Positions 51,338 to 59,770 are shown, numbered from the stretch's first letter. The stretch is 64,000 nt of DNA from Thalassobacillus devorans (GCF_900176565.1 NZ_FXEH01000004.1:434001-498000); one strand, 5' to 3'. The notes: generated by a model not told the origin, from the letters alone. Translations and numbers: made by a program.

Positions 51338-52141
51338 ATGCTGACACAAACTTCATTCCAAGGGAAATTGAACAAGACAGAAGACTTGTTCATCCCATTC
51401 ATTGAAGCAGGCGATCCTACTCCTGAGGTGACGATTGAGCTCGCTTTGAAACTCCAGGAGGCTGGTGCTGATATTTTGGAATTAGGAATTCCTTATTCCG
51501 ATCCATTGGCCGATGGGCCGACAATCCAGCGGGCGGCGAAACGGGCTCTGGACAATGGCATGTCTTTGCAACAGGCAATTGAATTGATTCCAGAAATGCG
51601 TGAAAAGGGACTGGAGATACCAGTTGTCGTCTTCACGTATTATAATCCAGTTCTCCGTATTGGAGAGGAAAAGTTTTTTAAACTATTGGAGGAACATGGA
51701 GCAGAAGGTGTATTGATTCCAGACTTGCCACATGAAGAAAGCGAGTCTGTCAGAGACCTGGCTTTAAAGCACGATATTGAATATATTTCATTAGTTGCTC
51801 CTAATTCAGAAGAGCGGATTCAAAAGATAGCATCGGAAGCACGTGGATTCCTTTATTGCGTATCCACACTTGGCGTTACTGGAGGCGAAAACCAGCTGTC
51901 GTCGGAAGTCACCGACTTTATCCGGAAAGTGAAGGAGCACAGTCCTGTTCCTGTTGCCGTTGGCTTTGGCATTTCGACGAATGAAGATGTCCGAATGATT
52001 CGGGACCATGCCGACGGTGTCATTATCGGAAGTAAAATCATTCGGCTGGTGGAAGCAGAAGTAGAAAATTTAAAAGATGATAGCAAGCGTCAGGAAGCCC
52101 TGGATCGTTTTTATGAGAATGTACGTGAACTAGTCGAGTAG
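51338..52141 (+). CDS. trpA: Tryptophan synthase alpha chain
   Basis: 267-residue TIM barrel cleaving indole-3-glycerol phosphate. Catalytic Glu in DILELGIPYSDPLADGPTIQ and Asp in GVLIPDLPHEES are present, with VGFGIST near the phosphate site. The start lies one base after the trpB stop, with GGGGGAGG ahead. Confidence 0.95.
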   Translation: MLTQTSFQGKLNKTEDLFIPFIEAGDPTPEVTIELALKLQEAGADILELGIPYSDPLADGPTIQRAAKRALDNGMSLQQAIELIPEMREKGLEIPVVVFTYYNPVLRIGEEKFFKLLEEHGAEGVLIPDLPHEESESVRDLALKHDIEYISLVAPNSEERIQKIASEARGFLYCVSTLGVTGGENQLSSEVTDFIRKVKEHSPVPVAVGFGISTNEDVRMIRDHADGVIIGSKIIRLVEAEVENLKDDSKRQEALDRFYENVRELVE

Positions 52142-52170
52142 TAGAGGAGGAAGAGCGGAGAGGAGCTGAG
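52136..52170 (+). promoter_or_regulatory. Second TRAP-type site over trpG ribosome site
   Basis: From the end of trpA to five bases before the trpG ATG: GAG at 52136, TAG at 52142, then GAG at 52147, 52153, 52158, 52163 and 52168. Spacers are two or three bases; extra overlapping NAG triplets are present. The trpG ribosome site lies inside this tract. In B. subtilis TRAP blocks trpG translation by binding such a tract. Confidence 0.8.
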
Positions 52171-52174
52171 CAAT

Positions 52175-52759
52175 ATGATTTACATGATTGACCATTATGA
52201 TTCCTTTACCTATAACATTGTGCAATATCTCGGCGAGCTTGGGGAAGAAATTCTTGTCCGTCGTAATGATAAGGTAAGCCTGGAAGAGATAAAAAATCTT
52301 CAGCCTGATTTGATTTTTCTTTCACCGGGACCATGTTCACCGAGCGATGCGCCGATGACGTTAGAGGTCATCGATGAGTTTAAAGGTAAAATCCCCATTT
52401 TCGGTGTCTGTCTTGGACATCAGGCCATCGCCCAGGCATTCGGCGCGGAAGTGGTACAGACGGAAAAGTTGATGCATGGCAAATCATCTTACATCCATCA
52501 CGAGGAAAAAGGAATTTACGAGGGGCTGATATCCCCGATGGAAGCCATGCGCTACCATTCTTTGATTGTCGATATGGAAAGTCTGCCAAAAACCTTTGAT
52601 TTAACTGCTGTAACAGTAGACGGAGAAATCATGGGTATCCGGCATAAAGAGTATCCGATCGAAGGTGTCCAATTTCACCCGGAATCTATCGGGACGCTTG
52701 AAGGAAAACAATTGATGAAAAATATGCTGAACCAGTATATTAAAGTTCCCGTTAAATAA
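52175..52759 (+). CDS. trpG: Anthranilate/aminodeoxychorismate synthase glutaminase
   Basis: 194-residue class I glutamine amidotransferase. C79 in IFGVCLGHQAIAQAFG, with His and Glu in VQFHPES, form the triad. It supplies ammonia to TrpE and, in Bacilli, usually also to PabB. In B. subtilis it lies in the folate operon; here it closes the trp operon, 33 bases after trpA, with a terminator behind it. Confidence 0.93.
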   Translation: MIYMIDHYDSFTYNIVQYLGELGEEILVRRNDKVSLEEIKNLQPDLIFLSPGPCSPSDAPMTLEVIDEFKGKIPIFGVCLGHQAIAQAFGAEVVQTEKLMHGKSSYIHHEEKGIYEGLISPMEAMRYHSLIVDMESLPKTFDLTAVTVDGEIMGIRHKEYPIEGVQFHPESIGTLEGKQLMKNMLNQYIKVPVK

Positions 52760-52762
52760 AGC

Positions 52763-52804
52763 GAAGCGGAGGTTGCTAGCAATAGAACCCTCCGCTTCTT
52801 GTTT
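52763..52804 (+). terminator. trp operon terminator
   Basis: GAAGCGGAGGTT pairs with AACCCTCCGCTTC (one bulged C), then T-rich sequence. Confidence 0.85.
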
Positions 52805-52810
52805 CTTTTA

Positions 52811-53152
52811 TTAAAATTTAACATCTTCTTCATTCGTTACAACTAATAACGTTTTTCCTTTTTCTAATTCTTTATGGAGTTCCTTAGCCGTAGATTGCTC
52901 GAAACCAATTTCTTTCATCTTGGAGAGCAGTTTATCATCTTTACCACGGAAGACATTTTTCGTTGCTGTACCAAGACCAGTTTCGCTTACACCAATCTTA
53001 TTAGCGTCGGTTTGCCTTTTCGCTCGTCTGACATGGTCATTGTCATGGGAAAGAATATAGATGTTATCCTCATCGACCCCATGTTTCTTGATTCGGTCGA
53101 TGGATTCACCCATTTTTTCGTCATCACCAAAGATTTGATAGTTCGGTTGCAT
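52811..53152 (-). CDS. YflT-type general stress protein
   Basis: 113-residue acidic soluble protein of the YflT / general stress protein 17M type. Pattern: YQIFGDDEKMGESIDRIKKHGVDEDNIYILSHDNDHVRRAKRQTDANKIGVSETGLGT split over two halves, with a C-terminal ELHKELEKGKTLLVVTNEE. AAGGAGG precedes the ATG, and a sigma-B-like promoter lies upstream. Molecular function unknown. Confidence 0.82.
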   Translation of the reverse strand: MQPNYQIFGDDEKMGESIDRIKKHGVDEDNIYILSHDNDHVRRAKRQTDANKIGVSETGLGTATKNVFRGKDDKLLSKMKEIGFEQSTAKELHKELEKGKTLLVVTNEEDVKF

Positions 53153-53177
53153 CGATATCGCCTCCTTAGAAAGAGCG

Positions 53178-53203
53178 TTTCCCGGTGATGGAACAACATA
53201 AAC
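53178..53203 (-). promoter_or_regulatory. Sigma-B-type promoter of yflT-like gene
   Basis: On the minus strand: GTTTAT (53203-53198), 14 bases, GGGAAA (53183-53178), 25 bases upstream of the start codon; near the sigma-B consensus. Confidence 0.75.
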
Positions 53204-53256
53204 AATGAAGAAAGTCCCGTTATAGAATTAAAATTAGCAGTTTTTTCATTTTCCTC

Positions 53257-53286
53257 TTGATAAAAATAGGAATGTCGTTATATAAT
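53257..53286 (+). promoter_or_regulatory. tRNA-Ala promoter
   Basis: TTGATA (53257-53262), an 18-base spacer and TATAAT (53281-53286), 29 bases before the tRNA. Confidence 0.75.
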
Positions 53287-53315
53287 ACTGATTGTCGAGT
53301 TAAAAATTGAATTAC

Positions 53316-53388
53316 GGGGCATTAGCTCAGCTGGGAGAGCGCTTCGCTGGCAGCGAAGAGGTCAGCGGTTCGAGCCCGCTATGCTCCA
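53316..53388 (+). tRNA. tRNA-Ala (anticodon GGC)
   Basis: A 73-base cloverleaf. Acceptor GGGGCAT pairs with ATGCTCC (one G-T), D arm GCTC/GAGC, anticodon stem CTTCG/CGAAG with loop CTGGCAG (anticodon GGC), T arm AGCGG/CCGCT with loop TTCGAGC, discriminator A. The 3' CCA is not encoded. Own promoter and terminator. Confidence 0.96.
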
Positions 53389-53393
53389 CTTAT

Positions 53394-53423
53394 AAACCCT
53401 TGTTTGTTTACAAGGGTTTTTCT
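53394..53423 (+). terminator. tRNA terminator
   Basis: AAACCCTTGT (53394-53403) pairs with ACAAGGGTTT (53410-53419), then TTTC. Confidence 0.88.
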
Positions 53424-53446
53424 ATTGCATTTATTTTCCTCATAAA

Positions 53447-53476
53447 AAAACCAACCAGATTTCATTGGTTGGTTTT
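53447..53476. terminator. Second hairpin after tRNA
   Basis: AAAACCAACCA pairs with TGGTTGGTTTT. A- and T-rich on either side, so it could act both ways. Confidence 0.75.
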
Positions 53477-53490
53477 CTTGCTTAAGAAAG

Positions 53491-53533
53491 CAGCACTATA
53501 CTGGCGCCAGGGGTAGGCGCCAATGTGGTGCTG
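53491..53533. repeat. GC-rich two-part hairpin
   Basis: CAGCAC (53491-53496) pairs with GTGCTG (53528-53533), and TGGCGCC (53502-53508) with GGCGCCA (53516-53522). The two stems are separated by a five-base internal loop on each side. No gene lies within 80 bases; purpose unknown. Confidence 0.65.
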
Positions 53534-53617
53534 TCATTCTTTTTATAAATTTTATCAGATCAGGACATGAATATAGTTAATGTAATCGATTTAATATTAA
53601 AATTACATAACTTTCCC

Positions 53618-54103
53618 TTATTTACGCTGTCCTCCCTGGGCAACCTGCTTTCGTTCAAAATCTCTTACGGTTGAATCTTTACGAAAAGGAATGAATTCCT
53701 TGTTAAACTCCTCTTTGTCTGTCTCTGCGTTTGTGTCATTTTGATGCGTTCTATCAACCTTTGGAGTTTCCTCTTTTGAATCGTCCTGCATCCCTGCTAT
53801 CCATGTTTCGAACGGATAGGTGCCGCGGTCGATGATGACACAAAGGTCCTCTAGTGTCTGGGTCAATGCCGCTAAACAATCAAGTCCGTTCTTCAGCAAA
53901 ATCCCTTTTCTTTTTGCTTTCTCTACAGAATGTTCCAAACGATAGGAATGATCTTTGTAATCGAATTCTATATAACAACTGCTGCGATCCCAATTAAAAT
54001 GGTAGTCACCAATCTTTAGACGTTTCATTACTTCTACTAATCTTTTTTCACTTGTATCCTGGTCTTTATAGGGCAGCCATTTGAAAAGACTATTCTTCAA
54101 CAT
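53618..54103 (-). CDS. Hypothetical protein (161 aa)
   Basis: Soluble protein. Residues 1-105 look folded (YHFNWDRSSCYIEFDYKDHSYRLEHSVEKAKRKG split over strands, then a helix GLDCLAALTQTLEDLCVIIDRGTYPFETWIAGM). The last 55 residues are charged and probably disordered. GAAAGGGTG precedes the ATG. A Spo0A-box-like TTTGTCGAAAT (minus strand, about 54150-54160) lies upstream. I do not recognise the family. Confidence 0.65.
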   Translation of the reverse strand: MLKNSLFKWLPYKDQDTSEKRLVEVMKRLKIGDYHFNWDRSSCYIEFDYKDHSYRLEHSVEKAKRKGILLKNGLDCLAALTQTLEDLCVIIDRGTYPFETWIAGMQDDSKEETPKVDRTHQNDTNAETDKEEFNKEFIPFRKDSTVRDFERKQVAQGGQRK

Positions 54104-54409
54104 ACTTACACCCTTTCATAGTGTCTTAAGTTTTTATGCATACTGCTTAATTTCGACAAACCGACAAAAAATTCCTTTTATATTCGTTTTACATTTATCG
54201 ATTTTTTTTTACAAAAGTCGGGAAATGAACTCATCTTCAAGCTGCTAAACCCTTTATGCGCAGTATTTTAATAGTTTGAGAATTTTGTAGGAATTTTCAG
54301 AAATATAAGTAGTTACAAGGAGGAACCAGAGCAATTTTAATCGAATATTAGAAGTAGAATGCTCTCTTGCTGACTAACTTTAATACCATTCAAAGAGGTG
54401 AAGTATCCC
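54104..54409. other. Intergenic region before acoR
   Basis: About 300 AT-rich bases between divergent genes. Contains TTCGACAAACCGACAAAA (54152-54169) and an isolated ribosome-site-like AAGGAGGAACC (54318-54328) with no reading frame behind it. No clear acoR promoter. Confidence 0.4.
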
Positions 54410-56218
54410 GTGGTGGAACAAATCACAAAAGGTGATTGGAGACGTTTTGTCCAGGAAGGTGTATTGGATGATTCACGTATCAATGAGCGGATTCAAACTT
54501 CGTGGAACCATTGCAGACGACTTGGGGTCGATCCTTACAACGGGAAAGGCACCCACTTGTTGTCTTATGATGCGTTACAGAAGCGGAGAAGAGAAAATAG
54601 CCGGTTAATACAGTTGGCAGAACCGTTTATCAAAAAGCTTGCAGCTATGTACCATGATTCTAATGTGATTTTGCTCCTTGTCGATCGTGAGGGCTATGTA
54701 CTAAGGATGGCAGGGGAAGAACAAGTGAAAGCCACGGCAAGTCAGATAAATTTTACAGAGGGTGTGAAATGGACGGAAGAACAAGTCGGAACGAATGCAA
54801 TAGGAACAGCATTGGCAATTGGTGAACCCATCGCCATCAATGGGATGGAACATTTTTCAGTAGCATCGCAAACATGGGGATGTTCCGCTGCGCCGATTAA
54901 AGATGAGAATGGCGATGTGATTGGTGCTTTGGACATCTCAAGTCCTTATATTCCCGAGCACTATCAACATGTGCTTGCGACAGTTGTGGCAGCTGCGTAT
55001 GCGATTGAAAGCAAGTGGCAGCATATGATGAAGGAAGAAGAGCTTGAGTTATTCCATTTTGGATTGAAAGAAGAAAGAGGCAGTGACCGTTCCTTCATGC
55101 TTTATAATCGTAATCACCAGTTGGTTTACGCATCCCCTGCCATTACAAATGGTCCTGCTGCCATTTCTGAATTACCGACAAACCACAAAAAGTCTCCTGT
55201 ATACGCAAAAGATTCAAGAGAAATCATAGGGCATCTAATCACTTTAACAAATCATAAAAAATCACCTGCAGTCGAAGGCTGGAACTCCTCGTTCCAATTT
55301 CAGGGTGTAGCCGGGAAAAGCAGCGCATTTCAAAAAGTAATAGATCGTGCGAAAAAGGCTGCTGATAAGAATGTCACCATTCATATTACTGGAGACACAG
55401 GGACAGGAAAAGAAGTGATGGCAAGATCGCTTCATGATTGCAGTAAATCCAAAGGCCCGTTTGTTGCGGTCAATTGTGGTGCCATACCTGAAAACCTGTT
55501 GGAAAGCGAACTGTTTGGTTATACAGGAGGAGCATTCACTGGTGCTCAAAAGGGTGGTTATGAAGGGAAAATAGTACAAGCCAATGGTGGCACTTTATTT
55601 TTGGATGAAATTGGTGACATCTCAGTAAAAACACAGGTTGCTCTACTGCGTACGCTCCAGGAAAAAAAGGTAGTGCCTATTGGCGGTAAAAAGCCGATAC
55701 CTGTCTCATTCCGTCTCATTACAGCAACCAATAGGTCCCTTGGAGCGCTCGTTAAGAAAGGGCAATTCAGGGAAGATCTTTATTATCGAATCTATGTCTA
55801 TCCTCTTCACATGCCGCCGCTTAAAAGCAGGTTGTCGGATATTCCTGACTTAGTTGATTATTATTTTGGGAAACAAAATTGGCCATTCACCTGGAGTAAA
55901 GAAGCTATTCGTGCTTTGCAAAGCTACCATTGGCCAGGGAATATCCGGGAGCTTTTTAATGTATTGGAAGGTATTTATACAGAATATGGTGAGCAATCAC
56001 CAGAACCTTCAGAAGTTGAAACCTATATTCGGCAAATTACTCCATATGAAAGGGAAGACAGCTTTTGTGTTGAATTGTCCACACGTGAGCAGATGGAAAA
56101 GGAGTATATTGAAAAAGCGTTAAGACAGCACGGAGGAAAAGCTTCGGCCGCTGCCCGGCAGCTTGGGATACCCCGCAGCACTTTTTATCGGAAATTGAAA
56201 AAATACAATCTAGGATAA
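54410..56218 (+). CDS. acoR: Sigma-54-dependent activator AcoR
   Basis: 602-residue enhancer-binding protein. An N-terminal GAF-type sensory region (about 70-220; NFTEGVKWTEEQVGTNAIGTAL) is followed by an AAA+ domain with Walker A GDTGTGKE (about 328), the sigma-54 contact GAFTGA (from 374), Walker B GGTLFLDEIGD and R-fingers. A C-terminal Fis-type helix-turn-helix (GGKASAAARQLGIPRSTFYRKLKK) ends the protein. GTG 54410 is preferred, with AAAGAGGTG ahead; GTG 54398 would overlap it. It should activate the aco operon on sensing acetoin. In B. subtilis acoR lies behind the operon; here it is in front. Confidence 0.9.
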   Translation: MVEQITKGDWRRFVQEGVLDDSRINERIQTSWNHCRRLGVDPYNGKGTHLLSYDALQKRRRENSRLIQLAEPFIKKLAAMYHDSNVILLLVDREGYVLRMAGEEQVKATASQINFTEGVKWTEEQVGTNAIGTALAIGEPIAINGMEHFSVASQTWGCSAAPIKDENGDVIGALDISSPYIPEHYQHVLATVVAAAYAIESKWQHMMKEEELELFHFGLKEERGSDRSFMLYNRNHQLVYASPAITNGPAAISELPTNHKKSPVYAKDSREIIGHLITLTNHKKSPAVEGWNSSFQFQGVAGKSSAFQKVIDRAKKAADKNVTIHITGDTGTGKEVMARSLHDCSKSKGPFVAVNCGAIPENLLESELFGYTGGAFTGAQKGGYEGKIVQANGGTLFLDEIGDISVKTQVALLRTLQEKKVVPIGGKKPIPVSFRLITATNRSLGALVKKGQFREDLYYRIYVYPLHMPPLKSRLSDIPDLVDYYFGKQNWPFTWSKEAIRALQSYHWPGNIRELFNVLEGIYTEYGEQSPEPSEVETYIRQITPYEREDSFCVELSTREQMEKEYIEKALRQHGGKASAAARQLGIPRSTFYRKLKKYNLG

Positions 56219-56228
56219 TGGAACATAT

Positions 56229-56263
56229 TGAGACAGAATGAGACAGTTTCCCGATTTGTCTCA
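56229..56263 (+). promoter_or_regulatory. Putative AcoR upstream activating sites
   Basis: TGAGACA at 56229-56235 and 56239-56245 and the inverted TGTCTCA at 56257-56263. The last two form a dyad with an 11-base spacer. The dyad lies about 65-90 bases upstream of the -24 box, a usual place for an enhancer site. Starts 11 bases after the acoR stop. Confidence 0.75.
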
Positions 56264-56296
56264 GTTTCCAGTCGAAATTTAATAGATGAATGTTTA

Positions 56297-56328
56297 AAAA
56301 CGCTTATTATGTAAGCGTTTTCTTTTTT
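56297..56328 (+). terminator. acoR terminator
   Basis: AAAACGCTTA (56297-56306) pairs with TAAGCGTTTT (56312-56321), loop TTATG, then CTTTTTT. Its right arm is also the cre-like site. Confidence 0.85.
56310..56323 (+). promoter_or_regulatory. cre-like catabolite control site
   Basis: TGTAAGCGTTTTCT fits the CcpA cre pattern TGWAARCGYTWWCW at all 14 positions. It ends three bases before the sigma-54 promoter, so CcpA bound here would hinder transcription of acoABCL when preferred sugars are present. Confidence 0.75.
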
Positions 56329-56343
56329 GGCATGAAACTTGCA
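56327..56343 (+). promoter_or_regulatory. Sigma-54 promoter of aco operon
   Basis: TTGGCATGAAACTTGCA: GG at 56329-56330 and GC at 56341-56342 with the obligatory ten bases between. Near-perfect match to the -24/-12 consensus. Confidence 0.92.
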
Positions 56344-56414
56344 ACAGTTAAAAGTAGAACGCTCCATAGGCAATTTCCGTTAGAGCGTTACAAAAATTAA
56401 GGAGGGCGACGTGT

Positions 56415-57425
56415 ATGAGAGTGTCGGAAGTCCAGCAAGAAGCACTGACAGCTGAAAAAGCCAAATGGATGTATCAGAAGATGGTAGAGATTCGTCGGTT
56501 TGAAGATCAGGTCCATGAAACATTCAGTACAGGAACCATACCCGGATTCGTGCATCTATATGCTGGGGAAGAGGCGGTTGCGGTCGGCGTTTGTTCCCAT
56601 TTAGATGACAAGGACTACATTACGAGTACACACCGTGGACATGGACATTGTATTGCTAAAGGGTGCGACTTGAAAGGCATGATGGCAGAAATCTATGGAA
56701 AAGCCACGGGCTTATGTAAAGGAAAGGGCGGCTCCATGCACATTGCCGATGTCAGTAAAGGGATGCTTGGAGCAAATGGAATTGTAGGCGGTGGTTTCCC
56801 GCTGGCGACTGGCGCAGGGTTATCAGCAAAGTTGAGAAAAACTGGCGGGGTTGCGGTTTGCTTCTTTGGTGATGGTGCCAACAACCACGGAACTTTCCAT
56901 GAAGGAATCAACCAGGCAGCAATCTGGAACCTTCCTGTCATTTTTGTAGCGGAAAACAATGGATATGGAGAATCAACACCTTTTGAATATGCCTCCAGCT
57001 GTAAATCGATTGCTGATCGGGCAGTCGGATATAATATCCCGGGTGAAACGGTGGACGGAAAAGATACGATGGCCGTATATGAAGCGGCACAAAGAGCGGT
57101 AGAACGTGCCCGTAATGGAGAAGGACCTAGTCTGATCGAGTGTGTCACCTATCGAAACTATGGACATTTTGAAGGCGATGCCCAGACCTATAAAACATCA
57201 GAGGAACGGGAGCAGCACCTGAATGAATTAGATGCAATTATTCGATTCCGGGAACATCTATTATCGAATAACCTTGCATCCGAGGATGAGCTCCACTCCA
57301 TTGATGAAAACGTGCGGCAGGCCGTCGCAGATGCTGTGGAGTTTGCGGAGAAAAGCCCAATGCCGGAGGCCGATCAACTGATCACGGATGTGTACGTGAA
57401 CTATAAACCAGGCGGGGAGGAATAA
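56415..57425 (+). CDS. acoA: Acetoin dehydrogenase E1 alpha subunit
   Basis: 336-residue thiamine-diphosphate E1 alpha. The TPP motif runs GDGANNHGTFHEGINQAAIWNLPVIFVAENN; phosphorylation-loop-type sequence THRGHGHCIAKG and GKGGSMH are conserved. It cleaves acetoin to acetaldehyde and passes an acetyl unit to E2. AAGGAGGGCG precedes the ATG. First gene of acoABCL. Confidence 0.93.
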   Translation: MRVSEVQQEALTAEKAKWMYQKMVEIRRFEDQVHETFSTGTIPGFVHLYAGEEAVAVGVCSHLDDKDYITSTHRGHGHCIAKGCDLKGMMAEIYGKATGLCKGKGGSMHIADVSKGMLGANGIVGGGFPLATGAGLSAKLRKTGGVAVCFFGDGANNHGTFHEGINQAAIWNLPVIFVAENNGYGESTPFEYASSCKSIADRAVGYNIPGETVDGKDTMAVYEAAQRAVERARNGEGPSLIECVTYRNYGHFEGDAQTYKTSEEREQHLNELDAIIRFREHLLSNNLASEDELHSIDENVRQAVADAVEFAEKSPMPEADQLITDVYVNYKPGGEE

Positions 57426-57428
57426 ACG

Positions 57429-58463
57429 ATGGCAAGACAAATTTCATTTGCTGATGCGATTAATGAAGCGATAAAGGAAACGATGAGAAACGATGAAAAT
57501 GTTATTTTGCTGGGAGAAGATGTAGCCGGTGGAGCGGACCTTGATCATCTTGGAGATGAAGATGCCTGGGGCGGAGTAATGGGGGTTACAAAAGGCTTAG
57601 TCCAGGAATTTGGACGGGATCGGATTCTTGATACGCCAATTGCTGAAGCAGGATATGTTGGAGCTGCTGTAAGTGCTGCAGCCACTGGAATGCGGCCAAT
57701 TGCTGAATTGATGTTTAATGACTTTATCGGCAGCTGTCTGGATGAAGTGATGAACCAGGGTGCGAAATTAAGGTACATGTTTGGCGGCCACGCGAAAATT
57801 CCTCTTGTAATCCGGACGATGCACGGAGCAGGATTTCGTGCAGCAGCTCAGCACTCGCAGACCCTTTATGGCATGTTTACCGCAATTCCAGGTGTCAAAG
57901 TTGTGGTCCCTTCCACCCCTGCTGATGCCAAAGGACTGCTGATTTCTGCTATAGAAGATGACGATATGGTAGTGTTCTTTGAAGATAAAACCCTATATAA
58001 CGTCAAAGGGGAAGTACCAGAAGGACATTATACCATCCCGATTGGAAAGGCGGACATCAAACGTGCCGGGGACGACTTAACGATTGTGGCAATCGGAAAG
58101 CAAGTCAATACAGCGCTTGCTGCGGCTGAACAACTTGCCCAAAAAGGAATCGAAGCCGAAGTTGTTGATCCTAGGAGTCTTTCTCCATTGGATGAGAATT
58201 CAATTTTGAAATCCGTTCAGAAGACAAGCCGGCTGGTCATCGTCGATGAAGCCAACCCACGCTGCAACGCAGCAACCGACATTTCAGCATTGGTAGCTGA
58301 TAAAGGTTTTGATTACCTCGATGCACCGATTAAGATGGTTACTGCACCTCACAGCCCGGTGCCGTTCTCGCCAGCTTTAGAAGACTTGTATTTGCCAACA
58401 CCTGAAAAAATATTAGCCGTAGTTTCTGAATTGATAGATGATGAATCAATCGTAACTATCTAA
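57429..58463 (+). CDS. acoB: Acetoin dehydrogenase E1 beta subunit
   Basis: 344-residue E1 beta of the transketolase-C family. Begins ISFADAINEAIKETMRNDENVILLGEDVAGG; RFTDTPIAE-type segment is RILDTPIAEAGYVGAAVSAA, and the C-terminal domain ends HSPVPFSPALEDLYLPT. Three bases after acoA. Pairs with AcoA as a heterotetramer. Confidence 0.93.
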   Translation: MARQISFADAINEAIKETMRNDENVILLGEDVAGGADLDHLGDEDAWGGVMGVTKGLVQEFGRDRILDTPIAEAGYVGAAVSAAATGMRPIAELMFNDFIGSCLDEVMNQGAKLRYMFGGHAKIPLVIRTMHGAGFRAAAQHSQTLYGMFTAIPGVKVVVPSTPADAKGLLISAIEDDDMVVFFEDKTLYNVKGEVPEGHYTIPIGKADIKRAGDDLTIVAIGKQVNTALAAAEQLAQKGIEAEVVDPRSLSPLDENSILKSVQKTSRLVIVDEANPRCNAATDISALVADKGFDYLDAPIKMVTAPHSPVPFSPALEDLYLPTPEKILAVVSELIDDESIVTI

Positions 58464-58501
58464 CTAGTTTTTAATCTGATGAAAGAAGGAGTGGGAATGC
58501 C

Positions 58502-59770
58502 ATGGCGGAGAAAGTGGTGATGCCGAAATTCGGAATGAGCATGCAGGAGGGCACCATTGCTGAATGGTTGAAAAAGGAAAACGAACCAGTGAAGAAAGGG
58601 GAACCCCTGGTTACAATCAGCTCAGAGAAAATAACCAATGAATTAGAGGCTCCGGCGAATGGAGTAATCTTGAAAATTATGGCGAAAGAAGATGAAACGT
58701 TAAAAGTGGGCAATACATTAGCCTATATTGGAGAAGCAGGTGAAAATATCGACACTTCTTCTAATGAGGAAGACAAGCCTTCAACATCTTCTAAAGAAAC
58801 ATCAGCTGCAAGTGAGGTAGCAGCCACTGCTGTCATGACAGAGGAAAAACGGGCACCAGATACGGGTAAGAGAATTAAAATATCACCAGCTGCTAAAAAA
58901 ATGGCGAAATCCAATGGAGTTCCAATGGAAGAATTAGTCGGGACAGGCCCGCAAGGACGGATTACCAAGCAGGACGTACAGAATTATTTAGACCAAAATT
59001 CAGCTGTTGAGGAAGAAAAGGAAGGTCTGGCAGCTGCACCGGCTTCTTCTCATGAACAACCTTCCCAGGACCATGCAAATTCCAAAGTAGCTCCAGCTAA
59101 AGGAATGAGGAAAGTAATTGCAGATCGAATGCATCAAAGTCTGCAGGAAAGCGCTCAGTTGACTCTGATGAAAAAGGCAGATATCACCGAGTTACAGGAA
59201 ATTCAAAAACAAGCGAAACAGGAATTGCAAAAAACAGATGCCGACATTTCTCTAACATTGACAGCGTTTATTGCCAGGGCAACAGTAATGGCCTTAGGAA
59301 AACATAAAGCAGCTAACAGTGCTTATATCAATGATGAAATCCATACGTACGAAACGATTAATCTGGGAATGGCAACATCTTTAGATGATGGCCTGGTTGT
59401 TCCGGTCGTTTTTCAGGCTGAAAATAAAACCATCCTGGAGTTGGCGGAGAGTATATATACGCTAAGTAAAAAAGCAAGAGAAAACAGTCTTTCCAGTGAT
59501 GAGATGAAGGGATCAACATTTACAATCACCAATTTAGGGGCGTCCGGAATTGAATACTTCACTCCGATCCTGAATACACCGGAAGCCGGGATTTTAGGAG
59601 TAGGAACCTATCAAAAATCGGTCGTATTCCAAGGCGGGGAAATAGCAGAACGAACCCTTTTACCCCTTAGCTTGACGTTCGATCACCGTGCCCTTGATGG
59701 AGATCCTGCCAGCTCCTTTTTGAATGAAATCGTCTATTATCTTGAGCATCCTTATCAAATGCTATTGTGA
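58502..59770 (+). CDS. acoC: Acetoin dehydrogenase E2 (dihydrolipoyl acetyltransferase)
   Basis: 422-residue E2. A lipoyl domain (1-80) with the lipoylated K43 in ISSEKITNELEAP, a flexible Ala/Ser/Glu-rich linker, the peripheral subunit-binding domain (about 120-160; RIKISPAAKKMAKSNGVPMEELVGTGPQGRITKQDV) and the catalytic domain ending with the active-site LTFDHRALDGDPAS. GAAGGAGTGGG precedes the ATG. Transfers the acetyl group to CoA. Confidence 0.93.
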   Translation: MAEKVVMPKFGMSMQEGTIAEWLKKENEPVKKGEPLVTISSEKITNELEAPANGVILKIMAKEDETLKVGNTLAYIGEAGENIDTSSNEEDKPSTSSKETSAASEVAATAVMTEEKRAPDTGKRIKISPAAKKMAKSNGVPMEELVGTGPQGRITKQDVQNYLDQNSAVEEEKEGLAAAPASSHEQPSQDHANSKVAPAKGMRKVIADRMHQSLQESAQLTLMKKADITELQEIQKQAKQELQKTDADISLTLTAFIARATVMALGKHKAANSAYINDEIHTYETINLGMATSLDDGLVVPVVFQAENKTILELAESIYTLSKKARENSLSSDEMKGSTFTITNLGASGIEYFTPILNTPEAGILGVGTYQKSVVFQGGEIAERTLLPLSLTFDHRALDGDPASSFLNEIVYYLEHPYQMLL

